A stretch of DNA of 27,642 bases from an uncultured Actinomycetes bacterium (GTDB taxonomy: Bacteria > Actinomycetota > Thermoleophilia > Solirubrobacterales > Solirubrobacteraceae), in contig CALAQT010000485.1 of assembly GCA_937888775.1 (NCBI GenBank), positions 1-27,642 of the forward strand, given 5' to 3'. The notes beneath the pieces are model-generated. The model had not been told where the DNA came from. It saw only the letters and a list, made by a program, of their open reading frames with translations, and made no database searches. Both the position numbers and the translations under genes were made by a program. Each line of letters opens with the position of its first letter. Position 1 is the first letter of the stretch. Positions 7,484-15,189 of this stretch are shown piece by piece.

Positions 7484-8629
7484 TCAGGCGACGACCTCGG
7501 CGATCATCCGCTCCCGCTCGGCGCTTGACGCGAACAGATAGCGGTGCATTCGCAGCAGCCCCTCGACGTCGTGGACGTCGTCGTCGAGATGAGGCACGAG
7601 CAGAAGCGGATGATCTCCCAGCTCGCTCTCCAGGCGCGCGATGTTGCGCCGGTCGCGCCGGGCCAGCGCGTGGTAATCACCGAAGTTCTCCGCCACCTGG
7701 GCGGCCAGCTTGGGCGTCAGCTCGTCGCTCAGCGCGGCGAGCACGTCCTCAGGCTCGCTGTCGCCTAGCGTGTCGTGGTGCACGCGGTTGACCACCACGC
7801 CGGCGAACGGCAGACCGCTGTCGTCCAGCGTGCGCCGGAACCAGATCGCCTCGTCGATCGCGGCGGCCTGGGTTGAGGTGACAAGCACGAACGCGGTGGT
7901 GGACGCAGTGAGCATCTCTCCGACCGCCGCCGCGCGGACGCTGAAGTCCTCGGTCATGTCGCCCAGGAGGGCGAAGAAGGTCGACAGGTCGGCCAGGAGG
8001 TCGATGCCGGTCACGCGGCGCAGGGCGCCCAGGAACGGAGCCGCCCCCCGGCCGAGTACGCGCATGCCCAGTCCGGTCGGCCGGATGAATGCCTTCAGCG
8101 CGCGGCCCTCCAGGAACGAGGTCAGCCGCCCAGGAGCGTCGAGGAAGTCCAGCGCGTTGCGCGACGGGGGCGTGTCGAGCACCAGCAGATCGAAGTCTCC
8201 CTCGCGGTCGAGGTCGTAGAGCTTGCCCACGGCGGTGAACTCCTGGGATCCGGAGACGGCGGTGGAAAGCTCGCTGTAGACGTGGTTGGCCTTGATCTCG
8301 GCCGCCCGTTCGGGGTCGGGCGCGATCCGGTCGATCAGCTCGTCGAAGGTCCGCTTGGGATCGAGCATCATCGCCCACAGCTCGCCCTCGATCTCCAGTC
8401 CGCCGGCCGCGAGCAGCTCAGGTGCCACCCTCCGGGGCTCGTTCTCGAGCTCCTCCAGGCCGAGCGCGTTGGCCAGCCGTCGGGCGGGATCGATCGTCAC
8501 GACCGCCACCTTGGCGCCGCGCGCCGCCATCCCCAGCGCGATCGCGGCCGAGGTCGTGGTCTTGCCGACGCCGCCGGATCCACCACAGACGCATACGCGC
8601 TTGCCCTCCAACAGCTCGGCGACACTCAC
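7484..8629 (-). CDS. Get3/ArsA-like ATPase, second member (atypical P-loop)
   Basis: 381-residue soluble ATPase of the ArsA/Get3 SIMIBI class. The P-loop GGSGGVGKTTTSAA keeps the GK-TTT core but has Ser where the 'signature' Lys of KGGxGK stands. Switch I follows as VVTIDPARRLANALGL, with EFTAVGKLYDL, then switch II DLLVLDTPPSRNALDFLDAP. The helical insert (FLGALRRVTGIDLLADLSTFFALLGDM) may form the hydrophobic client groove. Actinobacteria usually carry two such genes side by side (Rv3679/Rv3680 in M. tuberculosis). Here the partner at 11582-12535 is 2.95 kb away. GTG 8629 has a -10-like TAGACT 7 nt upstream, so the transcript may be leaderless. Confidence 0.85.
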   Translation of the reverse strand: MSVAELLEGKRVCVCGGSGGVGKTTTSAAIALGMAARGAKVAVVTIDPARRLANALGLEELENEPRRVAPELLAAGGLEIEGELWAMMLDPKRTFDELIDRIAPDPERAAEIKANHVYSELSTAVSGSQEFTAVGKLYDLDREGDFDLLVLDTPPSRNALDFLDAPGRLTSFLEGRALKAFIRPTGLGMRVLGRGAAPFLGALRRVTGIDLLADLSTFFALLGDMTEDFSVRAAAVGEMLTASTTAFVLVTSTQAAAIDEAIWFRRTLDDSGLPFAGVVVNRVHHDTLGDSEPEDVLAALSDELTPKLAAQVAENFGDYHALARRDRRNIARLESELGDHPLLLVPHLDDDVHDVEGLLRMHRYLFASSAERERMIAEVVA

Positions 8630-8636
8630 CGTTGTG

Positions 8637-8642
8637 AGTCTA
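8637..8642 (-). promoter_or_regulatory. -10 element of the second ArsA-like gene
   Basis: TAGACT on the minus strand, ending 7 nt before GTG 8629. This places transcription start at or next to the start codon. Confidence 0.45.
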
Positions 8643-8650
8643 TTTCGGAA

Positions 8651-9832
8651 TCACGGCACTGGGGCGACCCGGTCCCGGTCCGGGTCAGTGTCCGGCGCTG
8701 ACCGTCTGAGGGGACAGCGACGGTGCCTGCTCGCCGTTGGCCGGCGCGCCGACGGCCGGGCGAGTACCCGTAGCGCGTCGGCGGGGACGTGCACTGCCAC
8801 GGGCGTTCCCTGGGTGTGGACATCGGTCTCGCCGGTGTTGGTGACCGAGGCCTGGACCGAGGCACCGGTGGCCAGCCGCACGATCACCTGCAGGCTGGCG
8901 CCGACGTAGACCGTCCGCTCGATCATCCCCGGTAGGCAGTTCTCACGTTGCGCGCCGTGCTCAAGCAGGGTTATGCGCTCGGGCCGGGCCACCACCTTGA
9001 CTCTGCCCCTGGCGGTCAGTTCGCCGCACCCGGCCCGCAGCGAGAAATCGCCGACCCGCACCGTGCACTCGCCCTGGCCCCAGGCGACGGCGTCGGCGTC
9101 GGCGTCCATCAGGTTTGAGACACCGAGAAAGTCGGCGACGAACACGGTGGCGGGACTCTCGTACACGGCCGCGGGGGTCCCGATCTGCTCGATCCGCCCC
9201 GCGTTCATGACCGCGACGCGGTCGCTCATGCTCAGCGCCTCCTCCTGGTCGTGGGTCACGAACACGAACGTGATTCCCACCTCCTCCTGCAGCGCCTTGA
9301 GCTCCATGCGCAGCTGCTTTCTGATCTTGGCGTCGAGCGCCCCGAGCGGCTCGTCGAGCAGCAGTACCGCGGGGCGAAGCACGAGCGCCCGCGCCAGCGC
9401 GACGCGCTGCTGCTGGCCGCCGGAGAGCTGCTGCGGACGCCGGGCGGCCAGACCGCCGAGCTCGACCAGGTCGATCGCCTGCTCGACGCGACGGCGCAGC
9501 TCGTCCTTGGCGACCTTGCGGCGGCGCAGACCGAAGGCGACGTTGTCGAACACGTCCAGGTGCGGGAACAGCGCATAGTTCTGGAACACCGTGTGGACGT
9601 TGCGTCGATGGGGCGCGACCGAGGCGACATCCACTCCGTCGAGCAGGATCTCGCCCGACGTCGGGCGCTCGAATCCGGCGATCATCCTCAGCGTGGTGGT
9701 CTTGCCGCAACCTGACGGGCCGAGCAGCGAGAAGAATTCCCCCGCGTTGATCGAGGCGTCGATCCCGTCGACGGCGACCGCGTCGTCGAAGCGCTTGGTC
9801 AGGGCGCGTAGCTGGACGTCGCCGGCCATCAC
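8651..9832 (-). CDS. ABC transporter ATP-binding protein, PotA-like (polyamine type)
   Basis: ATPase of an importer for spermidine/putrescine-type substrates. The ABC domain has Walker A (LLGPSGCGKTTTLRMIAGF), the Q-loop (FQNYALFPHLDVFDNVAFGL), the signature LSGGQQQRVALARAL, Walker B (VLLLDEPLGALD) and the switch His in FVTHDQEEALSMSD. A TOBE-type C-terminal domain follows (VVARPERITLLEHG to VHVPADALRVLA). The last ~35 residues after LRVLA are Arg/Pro-rich and run through a hairpin, so they look like read-through after a lost stop. GTG 9832 and ATG 9829 are adjacent; the start overlaps the permease stop. The rest of the transporter operon is not intact. Confidence 0.85.
   Translation of the reverse strand: MMAGDVQLRALTKRFDDAVAVDGIDASINAGEFFSLLGPSGCGKTTTLRMIAGFERPTSGEILLDGVDVASVAPHRRNVHTVFQNYALFPHLDVFDNVAFGLRRRKVAKDELRRRVEQAIDLVELGGLAARRPQQLSGGQQQRVALARALVLRPAVLLLDEPLGALDAKIRKQLRMELKALQEEVGITFVFVTHDQEEALSMSDRVAVMNAGRIEQIGTPAAVYESPATVFVADFLGVSNLMDADADAVAWGQGECTVRVGDFSLRAGCGELTARGRVKVVARPERITLLEHGAQRENCLPGMIERTVYVGASLQVIVRLATGASVQASVTNTGETDVHTQGTPVAVHVPADALRVLARPSARRPTASRHRRCPLRRSAPDTDPDRDRVAPVP
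8675..8705. terminator. Hairpin resembling the rpoD terminator
   Basis: GGTCAG...CTGACC stem. The block GGTCCGGGTC-x-G-xx-TCCGGCGC-x-GACC is shared with the hairpin at 877-907. It lies inside the odd C-terminal extension of the PotA-like frame. Confidence 0.4.
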
Positions 9833-10270
9833 GCAGCCTCGATCCCGGACAGCTCGCGCAGCGCAGAGACCTCGCCCATCGAGGCGCGCTTGCCGAGCGT
9901 GGTGTAGATCACGTAGGCGATCGTGATCCCTAGCAGCGTGGTGAACACGAGAATCGTCGCGAGTGCGTTGAGAGCGGGGGTCGTGGTGCCGCCGCGGGCG
10001 TTGGAGTAGAGATACATCGGGATCGTGGTGGTGGTCGAGTTGGAGGACATGTACTGGGTCACGACGAAGTCGTCGATCGAGAGCGCGAACACGATCAGCA
10101 TGCTGGCCAGAATCGCGGGTAGCAGCAGCGGAACCAGCACCAGTCGCAGCGCCTGGAATGGAGTTGCCCCCAGATCGCGTGCGGCCTCCTCGTACTGGGC
10201 GCCGATCGAGGCCAGCCGGCTGCGCACGATCACCACCACATAGGAGAGCGAGAAGGTCACCTGGCCGACG
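9829..10270 (-). pseudogene. ABC permease, PotC-like, C-terminal part only
   Basis: The minus-strand frame reads GQVTFSLSYVVVIVRSRLA, then the EAA cytoplasmic loop EEAARDLGATPFQALRLVLV and membrane segments LLLPAILASMLIVFALSIDD and ATILVFTTLLGITIAYVIYT. This is the last third of a binding-protein-dependent permease of PotC type. Upstream of about 10270 the frame stays open but its sequence is no longer permease-like. The missing N-terminal helix appears on the opposite strand next door. Its stop overlaps the PotA-like start, so the two were translated together. Confidence 0.75.
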
Positions 10271-10341
10271 GCTGGCCCCACGGTTTCTACATCGCCTGGG
10301 CGCTGGTCCCGGTGGCGATCGCGATCCTGTTCTCGTTCGGG
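10264..10341 (+). pseudogene. N-terminal permease helix fragment, inverted
   Basis: The + strand reads GFYIAWALVPVAIAILFSF, the first membrane helix typical of PotB/PotC permeases (usually ending in 'LFSFN'). It lies head-to-head with the C-terminal permease part on the - strand and runs directly into amine oxidase sequence. No start codon or complete domain is present. It looks like the scar of an inversion plus deletion, or an assembly fold-back. Confidence 0.5.
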
Positions 10342-11518
10342 GGGCGGACCTGGAGTGCCGAGTGGGATGGCGCGCAGATCGAGTACGGAGGCGCCTGGGT
10401 GCACTGGCACCAACCTCACACCTGGTCGGAGATCACCCGCGCCGGACTGTCGGTGGAGCTCGGCGCTGACGCGCAGGTCGCGGCCTGGTACGAAGGTGAC
10501 ACGCGCCGCACCGGGACCATGCCGGAGCGCGATGCGATCGCCCGGCGCGGCTGGGACAAGTTCGTGGACGGGGTCGACGCGGCGCTGCCGATGCCGCACG
10601 ATCCGCTGTTCGCGGATCGAAGCGCTGGCCCGGTTTGACCGCCTGACGATCTCCGAGCGCCTGGAGGAGCTGACGATGTCGCCCGAAGAACGTGACGTGC
10701 TGGCCGCAGAGCTGGAATCGCTCGCCCACGCGCCGCTGGATGACGCCGGGGCGGTGTCCGTGCTCCGCTGGCACGCGCTGTCGGGCTACAGCCTCGCGCT
10801 GACGCAGTTCACCGGCGGGCGCGTGACGATCACCGCCGGGACGGGGGCGCTGCTGGCGGCGATCGCCGCGGCCGCGCCGTTGGAGGGTCGCCTGGATGCG
10901 GCGGTCGCGGCGGTCACCCGGCGCGCGGACTGCGTCGAGGTGCAGACGCGCTCGGGAGAGGGCTACCGCGCGCGCGCCGCGGTCGTGGCCGTGCCGCTCA
11001 ACGCGCTTGCCGGGATCGAGTTCTCCCCGGCGCTCGGTGAGCCAAAGCGCCGGGCGATCGCGCTCGGGCAGGCTTCACGCGGGATCAAGCTGTTCCTCCG
11101 TGTGCGCGGCGAACCGCGGCGCCAGAACGCGATCCGTGCGGGTCACCCGTTCGGCTACCTGGACACCGAGCTGCTGCTCGCCGACGGGACTCAGCTGATG
11201 ATCGGCTTTGGGGGTGATGCGCAGCGCTGCAACGCTACCGACCGGCCTGAGTTGCAGCGCCAGCTGGACGCGATCCTGCCCGGATATGAGGTGCTCGGCG
11301 CGACCGCCCACGACTGGCTGGCCGACGAGTTCTCACGCGGGACGTGGGCGATTCACCGGCCGGGTTGGTATGAGCATCATCACGCTGCGATGCAGGCACC
11401 GGAGGGACGGGTGATGCTCGCCGGCTCAGATCTCGCCGACGGCTGGGCAGGGTTCATCGACGGCGCGATCGAATCCGGATTGCGCGCCGGCGCGTACGCG
11501 GCGCGCGTCAGCGGCTAA
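10339..11518 (+). pseudogene. Flavin monoamine oxidase, 5' truncated and frameshifted
   Basis: Sequence begins inside the family's GGRTW motif and runs through IEYGGAWVHWHQPHTWSEIT, the substrate-side region of FAD-dependent amine oxidases. A frame change near 10611-10616 links MPHDPLFADR to IEALARFDRLTISERLEEL. The second frame continues with YRARAAVVAVPLNALAGIEF and GYEVLGATAHDWLADEFSRG. It ends with the FAD-binding C-terminal motif VMLAGSDLADGWAGFIDGAI. The N-terminal dinucleotide-binding GxGxxG is missing, so the product could not bind FAD normally. Next to a PotA-like transporter, the intact enzyme probably oxidised imported polyamines. Confidence 0.8.
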
Positions 11519-11581
11519 GCGCTCGCCGTCAGTAATTCCGTCGCGAGCCCGTGACGCGGCCGACGGAGCGAGCGCGCCTGG

Positions 11582-12535
11582 TCAGCCGCTGACGGCCAAT
11601 GCCTCATGCCGGGCCAGGCCCTGCTCCAGGACATCGGCCAGCAGCTCAAGCTCGGCGGGTCCGATCTGCTCGGAGAACAGATACGGCAGCGTCACCACGT
11701 CGGTGGCCAGACCCTCCCGCAGCCGGGCCAGCTGGAGCTGCTGGGTCTGCGTGCGGGCCCGCTCCGACAGGGCCGCGCCGAGCGCCGCCGAGATCGTGGC
11801 GGACTCCGAGCGCTCCAGCGCTGCGCGCAGCTTGACGCTGTCGGCGGCGCTGAAGCGCTCCGGGTAAAGCGCGTTAACGATCACCGTGTCGAGCGGAAGG
11901 TCGTCGTCGGAGAGGGAATCGCGCAACACGAGCGTCTCGTTGACCGGCATCTCGGCGGCGGTGGAGACAGCGATCACGGCGGTGAACGCACGATCGGCGA
12001 TCGTGTTGGCGATCGCCCGTCCCTGACGCGCAATCGGCCCGACGCGGGCGATCTCGGCAAACGTTCGTGGCGTGCGCAGCAGCCCGACCCCGTGACCGGT
12101 CGCCGGCGCGTCGACGATCACCAGGTCATAGGGGGCGGCACCTCCCGTTCTGCGCTGCAGCTGGGCGAGTTCCCACACCTTGCCCACGCTCAGCAGCTCC
12201 CGCATCCCCGGCGTGGCCATCGCGAAGGCCCCAAACAGCTTGCTGGATCCCAGCGCGTGCCCAACGGGGCCGGTCTTCACGCGCAGGTACTCCTCCATGG
12301 CGTGTTGCGGGTCGATCGAGATCGTGAACAGCCGCTCGGCCAGTTCGACCTCCGCGTAGTGCTCCCCGGGCTGATCGAACGTGCGCTGAGCACGGTCTTG
12401 GCTGGCCAGCTCGGCGACGATCGTGCGCAGGCCGCGGCGGGCGGCGAGCAGGCCGAGCGCGACGGCGACCGTCGACTTGCCGACGCCCCCCTTTCCTGTG
12501 ACGAAGATCAGGCGTCGGTTCAGAAGCTCGGGCAC
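11582..12535 (-). CDS. Get3/ArsA-like ATPase, first member (canonical P-loop)
   Basis: 317-residue soluble ATPase. It carries the full deviant Walker A LIFVTGKGGVGKSTVAVALG including the signature Lys. Switch-type motifs include LFTISIDPQHAMEEYL and YDLVIVDAPATGHGVGLL. The insert around SKLFGAFAMATPGMRELLSV is helical and hydrophobic. Start GTG 12535 (VPELLNRRLIF) is chosen because the open upstream sequence is not protein-like. A -10-like TATTTT lies 8 nt upstream. In actinobacteria this type is normally followed at once by a partner lacking the signature Lys, which is the gene at 7484-8629. A role in handling tail-anchored or anionic cargo is only inference. Confidence 0.85.
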   Translation of the reverse strand: MPELLNRRLIFVTGKGGVGKSTVAVALGLLAARRGLRTIVAELASQDRAQRTFDQPGEHYAEVELAERLFTISIDPQHAMEEYLRVKTGPVGHALGSSKLFGAFAMATPGMRELLSVGKVWELAQLQRRTGGAAPYDLVIVDAPATGHGVGLLRTPRTFAEIARVGPIARQGRAIANTIADRAFTAVIAVSTAAEMPVNETLVLRDSLSDDDLPLDTVIVNALYPERFSAADSVKLRAALERSESATISAALGAALSERARTQTQQLQLARLREGLATDVVTLPYLFSEQIGPAELELLADVLEQGLARHEALAVSG

Positions 12536-12684
12536 GGGAGTTGAAAATAGCTGCCGGCGCGCCGCCCGGTCCCGGCGAGCTCGTTCGGTACCGGGACTTC
12601 GCGCGGCGCCGCGCCGAAAGGAATTCCCGTCCGGCGTGCGAATAGAGGCGCGATGAGTAAACCGACGCATCGGAGCCTCCTGTG

Positions 12685-13449
12685 ATGGCCACCTGCAAGG
12701 TGATCGCGTTCGCCAACCAGAAGGGTGGCGTCGCCAAGACAACGACCACGCTCAATCTAGCCGTGGCCTTCGCCGAGGAAGGACACCGCGTGCTGTGCTG
12801 CGACATGGATCCGCAGGGGAACCTCACCATGTCCCAGGGCATCGATCCCGACACGCTTGACAAGTCGATGTACGACGTGCTCGTACACCATGTCTCGATC
12901 CGCGAGGTGGTCAAGCACCGTGAGGTCGACGTGGCCTGCGCGTCGATCGACCTCGCCGGCGCCGAGATCGCGATGTCCACGATGATCGGTCGCGAGCGCT
13001 CACTGGAGAAGGCGCTCAAGGAGGTCGAGGAGGACTACGACTACGTGTTCATCGACACCCCACCCAGTCTGGGGCTGCTGACGATCAACGCGCTGACCGC
13101 CGCAGACAAGGTGATCGTCCCCGTTCAGTGCGAATATCTGTCGATGCGCGGCCTGGTCCAGCTCCAGAACACTTTGGCGATGATTCGGGAGAACCTCAAT
13201 CCCGATGTCGAGATCGAGGGGATCCTGCCCACGCTGGTCGACCTGCGGACGCTCCACGCCAAGGAGGCGATCGAGCTGCTCGAGGAGAACTTCGGCGATC
13301 GGTTGTTCGCCTCCAGGATCCGCAAGACGGTTCGTTTCGCCGAGGCGCCCGTGAAGGGCATGTCGGTGCTGAAGTACGATCCCGACGGTCTGGCCGCCCA
13401 CAGCTACAGGCAGCTCGCCAAGGAGGTTCTCTCACATGGCAACCGGTAA
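12685..13449 (+). CDS. parA: ParA/Soj-family chromosome-partitioning ATPase
   Basis: 254-residue ParA ATPase that forms ATP-dependent dimers on DNA or surfaces to position cargo. The deviant Walker A is FANQKGGVAKTTTTLNLAVA (Lys13 and Lys18), followed by VLCCDMDPQGNLT, the switch/Walker B segment YVFIDTPPSLGLLTINAL, and PVQCEYLSMRGL. It is close to chromosomal Soj in length and motifs, but no parB follows. Instead the last 14 bp overlap ftsZ, suggesting translational coupling and a role linked to division-site placement. ATG 12685 follows GGAG at a normal distance; a GTG one codon earlier is also possible. Confidence 0.9.
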   Translation: MATCKVIAFANQKGGVAKTTTTLNLAVAFAEEGHRVLCCDMDPQGNLTMSQGIDPDTLDKSMYDVLVHHVSIREVVKHREVDVACASIDLAGAEIAMSTMIGRERSLEKALKEVEEDYDYVFIDTPPSLGLLTINALTAADKVIVPVQCEYLSMRGLVQLQNTLAMIRENLNPDVEIEGILPTLVDLRTLHAKEAIELLEENFGDRLFASRIRKTVRFAEAPVKGMSVLKYDPDGLAAHSYRQLAKEVLSHGNR

Positions 13450-14944
13450 GCGCGCGAGCATGCGTGAGGGGCCACTGGCCGATCTGTTCCGCAAGACGGC
13501 TGAGGATTCGGCTCCCACCCACCCAACCCCCAACCAACCCGCGCGCACCCAGCCCACGCCCGGGCAGGCCGGTCCGGTGCCGCCCGCGGCCGACCAGCCG
13601 CCCGAACGCCGTACCAAGCCCCATCCGTCGCTCGGCACCTCGGCGCTCGGCGCCGAGCCCGCTGATGTTCACATCCCGACTCCGCAGGAGCGACTGCGCA
13701 ACGCGTTCTCGGCCGACATCCCGGAGAACGTGCTCGAACGGCCCCGGACCGGCTCCGGGCTTGTGCCCGCTCATGAGCCGGTAGCGGATGTCTACGCGCG
13801 GCCCGAGCGTCCCGGCGACGCCTACGCGCCCGCGCCGTCGGTCGGCGTACCGGTGCTGCGCGTCGTGGGCGTCGGCGGCGCGGGCGTGAACGCGATCAAC
13901 CGGATGGTCGAGGCCGAGATCGCGGGCGTCGAGTTCCTGGCCATCAACACCGACCTGCAGTCGTTGCAGCAGTCGGCGGCCCATGAGACGCTGCACATAG
14001 GCGACGGCGTGACCCGAGGCCTGGGATCCGGCTCTGATCCCGAGCTGGGACGACGCGCCGCGCGTGAGGAGCACGACCGCATCAAGGCGATGCTGCGAGG
14101 CTCCGACATGGTCTTCATCGCGGCCGGCGCCGGCGGCGGCACGGGAACCGGCGCGGCTCCGATCGTCGCCCAGATTGCCCGCGAGCTGGGCGCGCTGACC
14201 GTCGGGATCGTCACCCGCCCGTTTCAGTTCGAGGGCACACGGCGCCGCGAGCAGGCGGAGGTCGGGATCGAAGCCTTGGCCGCCGAGGTCGACACGCTGA
14301 TCGTGGTTCCCAACAACCGGCTGCTGTCGGTCCTGGACCGAGGCGTATCGATGGTCGAGGCGTTCCGGGTCGCCGACGACGTGCTGCGCCAGGGTGTCCA
14401 GGGCATCTCTGACCTGGTGACGCTTCCCGGGCTGATCAACCTCGACTTCGCCGACGTTCGCACGATCATGCACGACGCCGGCAACGCACTGCTGGGGATC
14501 GGGATGGGCACCGGGGAGCGGCGGGCGATCGACGCTGCCGAACAGGCCGTCGCTTCGCCGCTGCTGGAGACCAGCATGGAGGGCGCCCGCTCGATCCTGC
14601 TCTCGATCACCGGCGGGCGCGACATGTCGCTGTGGGAGGTCAACGAGTCCGCCAAGGCGGTCGCGGAGGCCGCCCACCCCGACGCGAACATCATCTTCGG
14701 CGCGATGGTCGACGAGAAGCTCGAGGACCAGGTGTGGGTGACGGTCGTCGCCACTGGGTACGGCGACCAGCGCCCGCGTCGCCGCGCGGAGGAGCCCGTG
14801 GGCCTCCGCTCACGGGACGCCGAGCCGCTGCGGTCGCTGCGCGAACCTGAGGGCGAGCCGCGCGTCAGTCGCGTGCGGCGCCGCAGCTCGGGCTCGAGCT
14901 CGCCGCAGGAGATAGACATTCCCGAGTTCATCCCCCGCCGCTGA
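13436..14944 (+). CDS. ftsZ: Cell division GTPase FtsZ with long N-terminal extension
   Basis: Tubulin-like GTPase that forms the division ring. Residues 1-138 are an extension rich in Pro and Arg with two better-ordered patches: MREGPLADLFRKT near the start and PTPQERLRNAFSADIPENVL at 81-100. The GTPase begins at LRVVGVGGAGVNAINRM (141). The tubulin signature AGAGGGTGTGAAP is at 230-242, NTDLQSLQ at 171 binds nucleotide, and the T7 loop LPGLINLDFADVRTIM is at 330-345. The C-terminal tail ends with EIDIPEFIPRR, the conserved peptide that binds FtsA/SepF-type partners. Usual FtsZ length is about 380-400; this is 502. The GTPase domain is complete. Confidence 0.93.
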   Translation: MATGKRASMREGPLADLFRKTAEDSAPTHPTPNQPARTQPTPGQAGPVPPAADQPPERRTKPHPSLGTSALGAEPADVHIPTPQERLRNAFSADIPENVLERPRTGSGLVPAHEPVADVYARPERPGDAYAPAPSVGVPVLRVVGVGGAGVNAINRMVEAEIAGVEFLAINTDLQSLQQSAAHETLHIGDGVTRGLGSGSDPELGRRAAREEHDRIKAMLRGSDMVFIAAGAGGGTGTGAAPIVAQIARELGALTVGIVTRPFQFEGTRRREQAEVGIEALAAEVDTLIVVPNNRLLSVLDRGVSMVEAFRVADDVLRQGVQGISDLVTLPGLINLDFADVRTIMHDAGNALLGIGMGTGERRAIDAAEQAVASPLLETSMEGARSILLSITGGRDMSLWEVNESAKAVAEAAHPDANIIFGAMVDEKLEDQVWVTVVATGYGDQRPRRRAEEPVGLRSRDAEPLRSLREPEGEPRVSRVRRRSSGSSSPQEIDIPEFIPRR

Positions 14945-14960
14945 CCTGACGTCCTGCTAG

Positions 14961-14978
14961 GGGCGCCCGGCGGCGCCC
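14961..14978 (+). terminator. First terminator hairpin after ftsZ
   Basis: GGGCGCC-CGGC-GGCGCCC, a perfect 7-bp stem with a 4-nt loop, 17 bp past the stop. Confidence 0.6.
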
Positions 14979-14987
14979 TCGGTCGTT

Positions 14988-15005
14988 CGTGGGCTGGCGC
15001 CCACG
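14988..15005 (+). terminator. Second terminator hairpin after ftsZ
   Basis: CGTGGGC-TGGC-GCCCACG, a second perfect 7-bp stem 9 bp after the first. The rest of the gap up to 15189 shows nothing I can name. Confidence 0.55.
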
Positions 15006-15189
15006 TCGCTCCCTGCGTCCTCAACACTCGCAAGCTCGCGTGGAAGGATCCATGAACGTCAGGGACGTGTTCGTGCTTCGGTGGCGGCTCGGTTCGAAAG
15101 CGCTAGGACGTCTTCCTGCGTCCGGGGCAGGCTTGGCGCCAGGAGCGATTCCCGCCTCGCGTCGGACCCACTGCGTTCACACTTAGCTG

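Noticed and set aside
13196..14677. 493-codon minus-strand frame opposite parA/ftsZ
   Set aside because: It is the antisense shadow of strongly conserved ftsZ, with no motif of its own.
14989..15186. 65-codon ORF between ftsZ and the GGT gene
   Set aside because: It starts inside the second terminator hairpin, has no ribosome site and shows no protein-like pattern.
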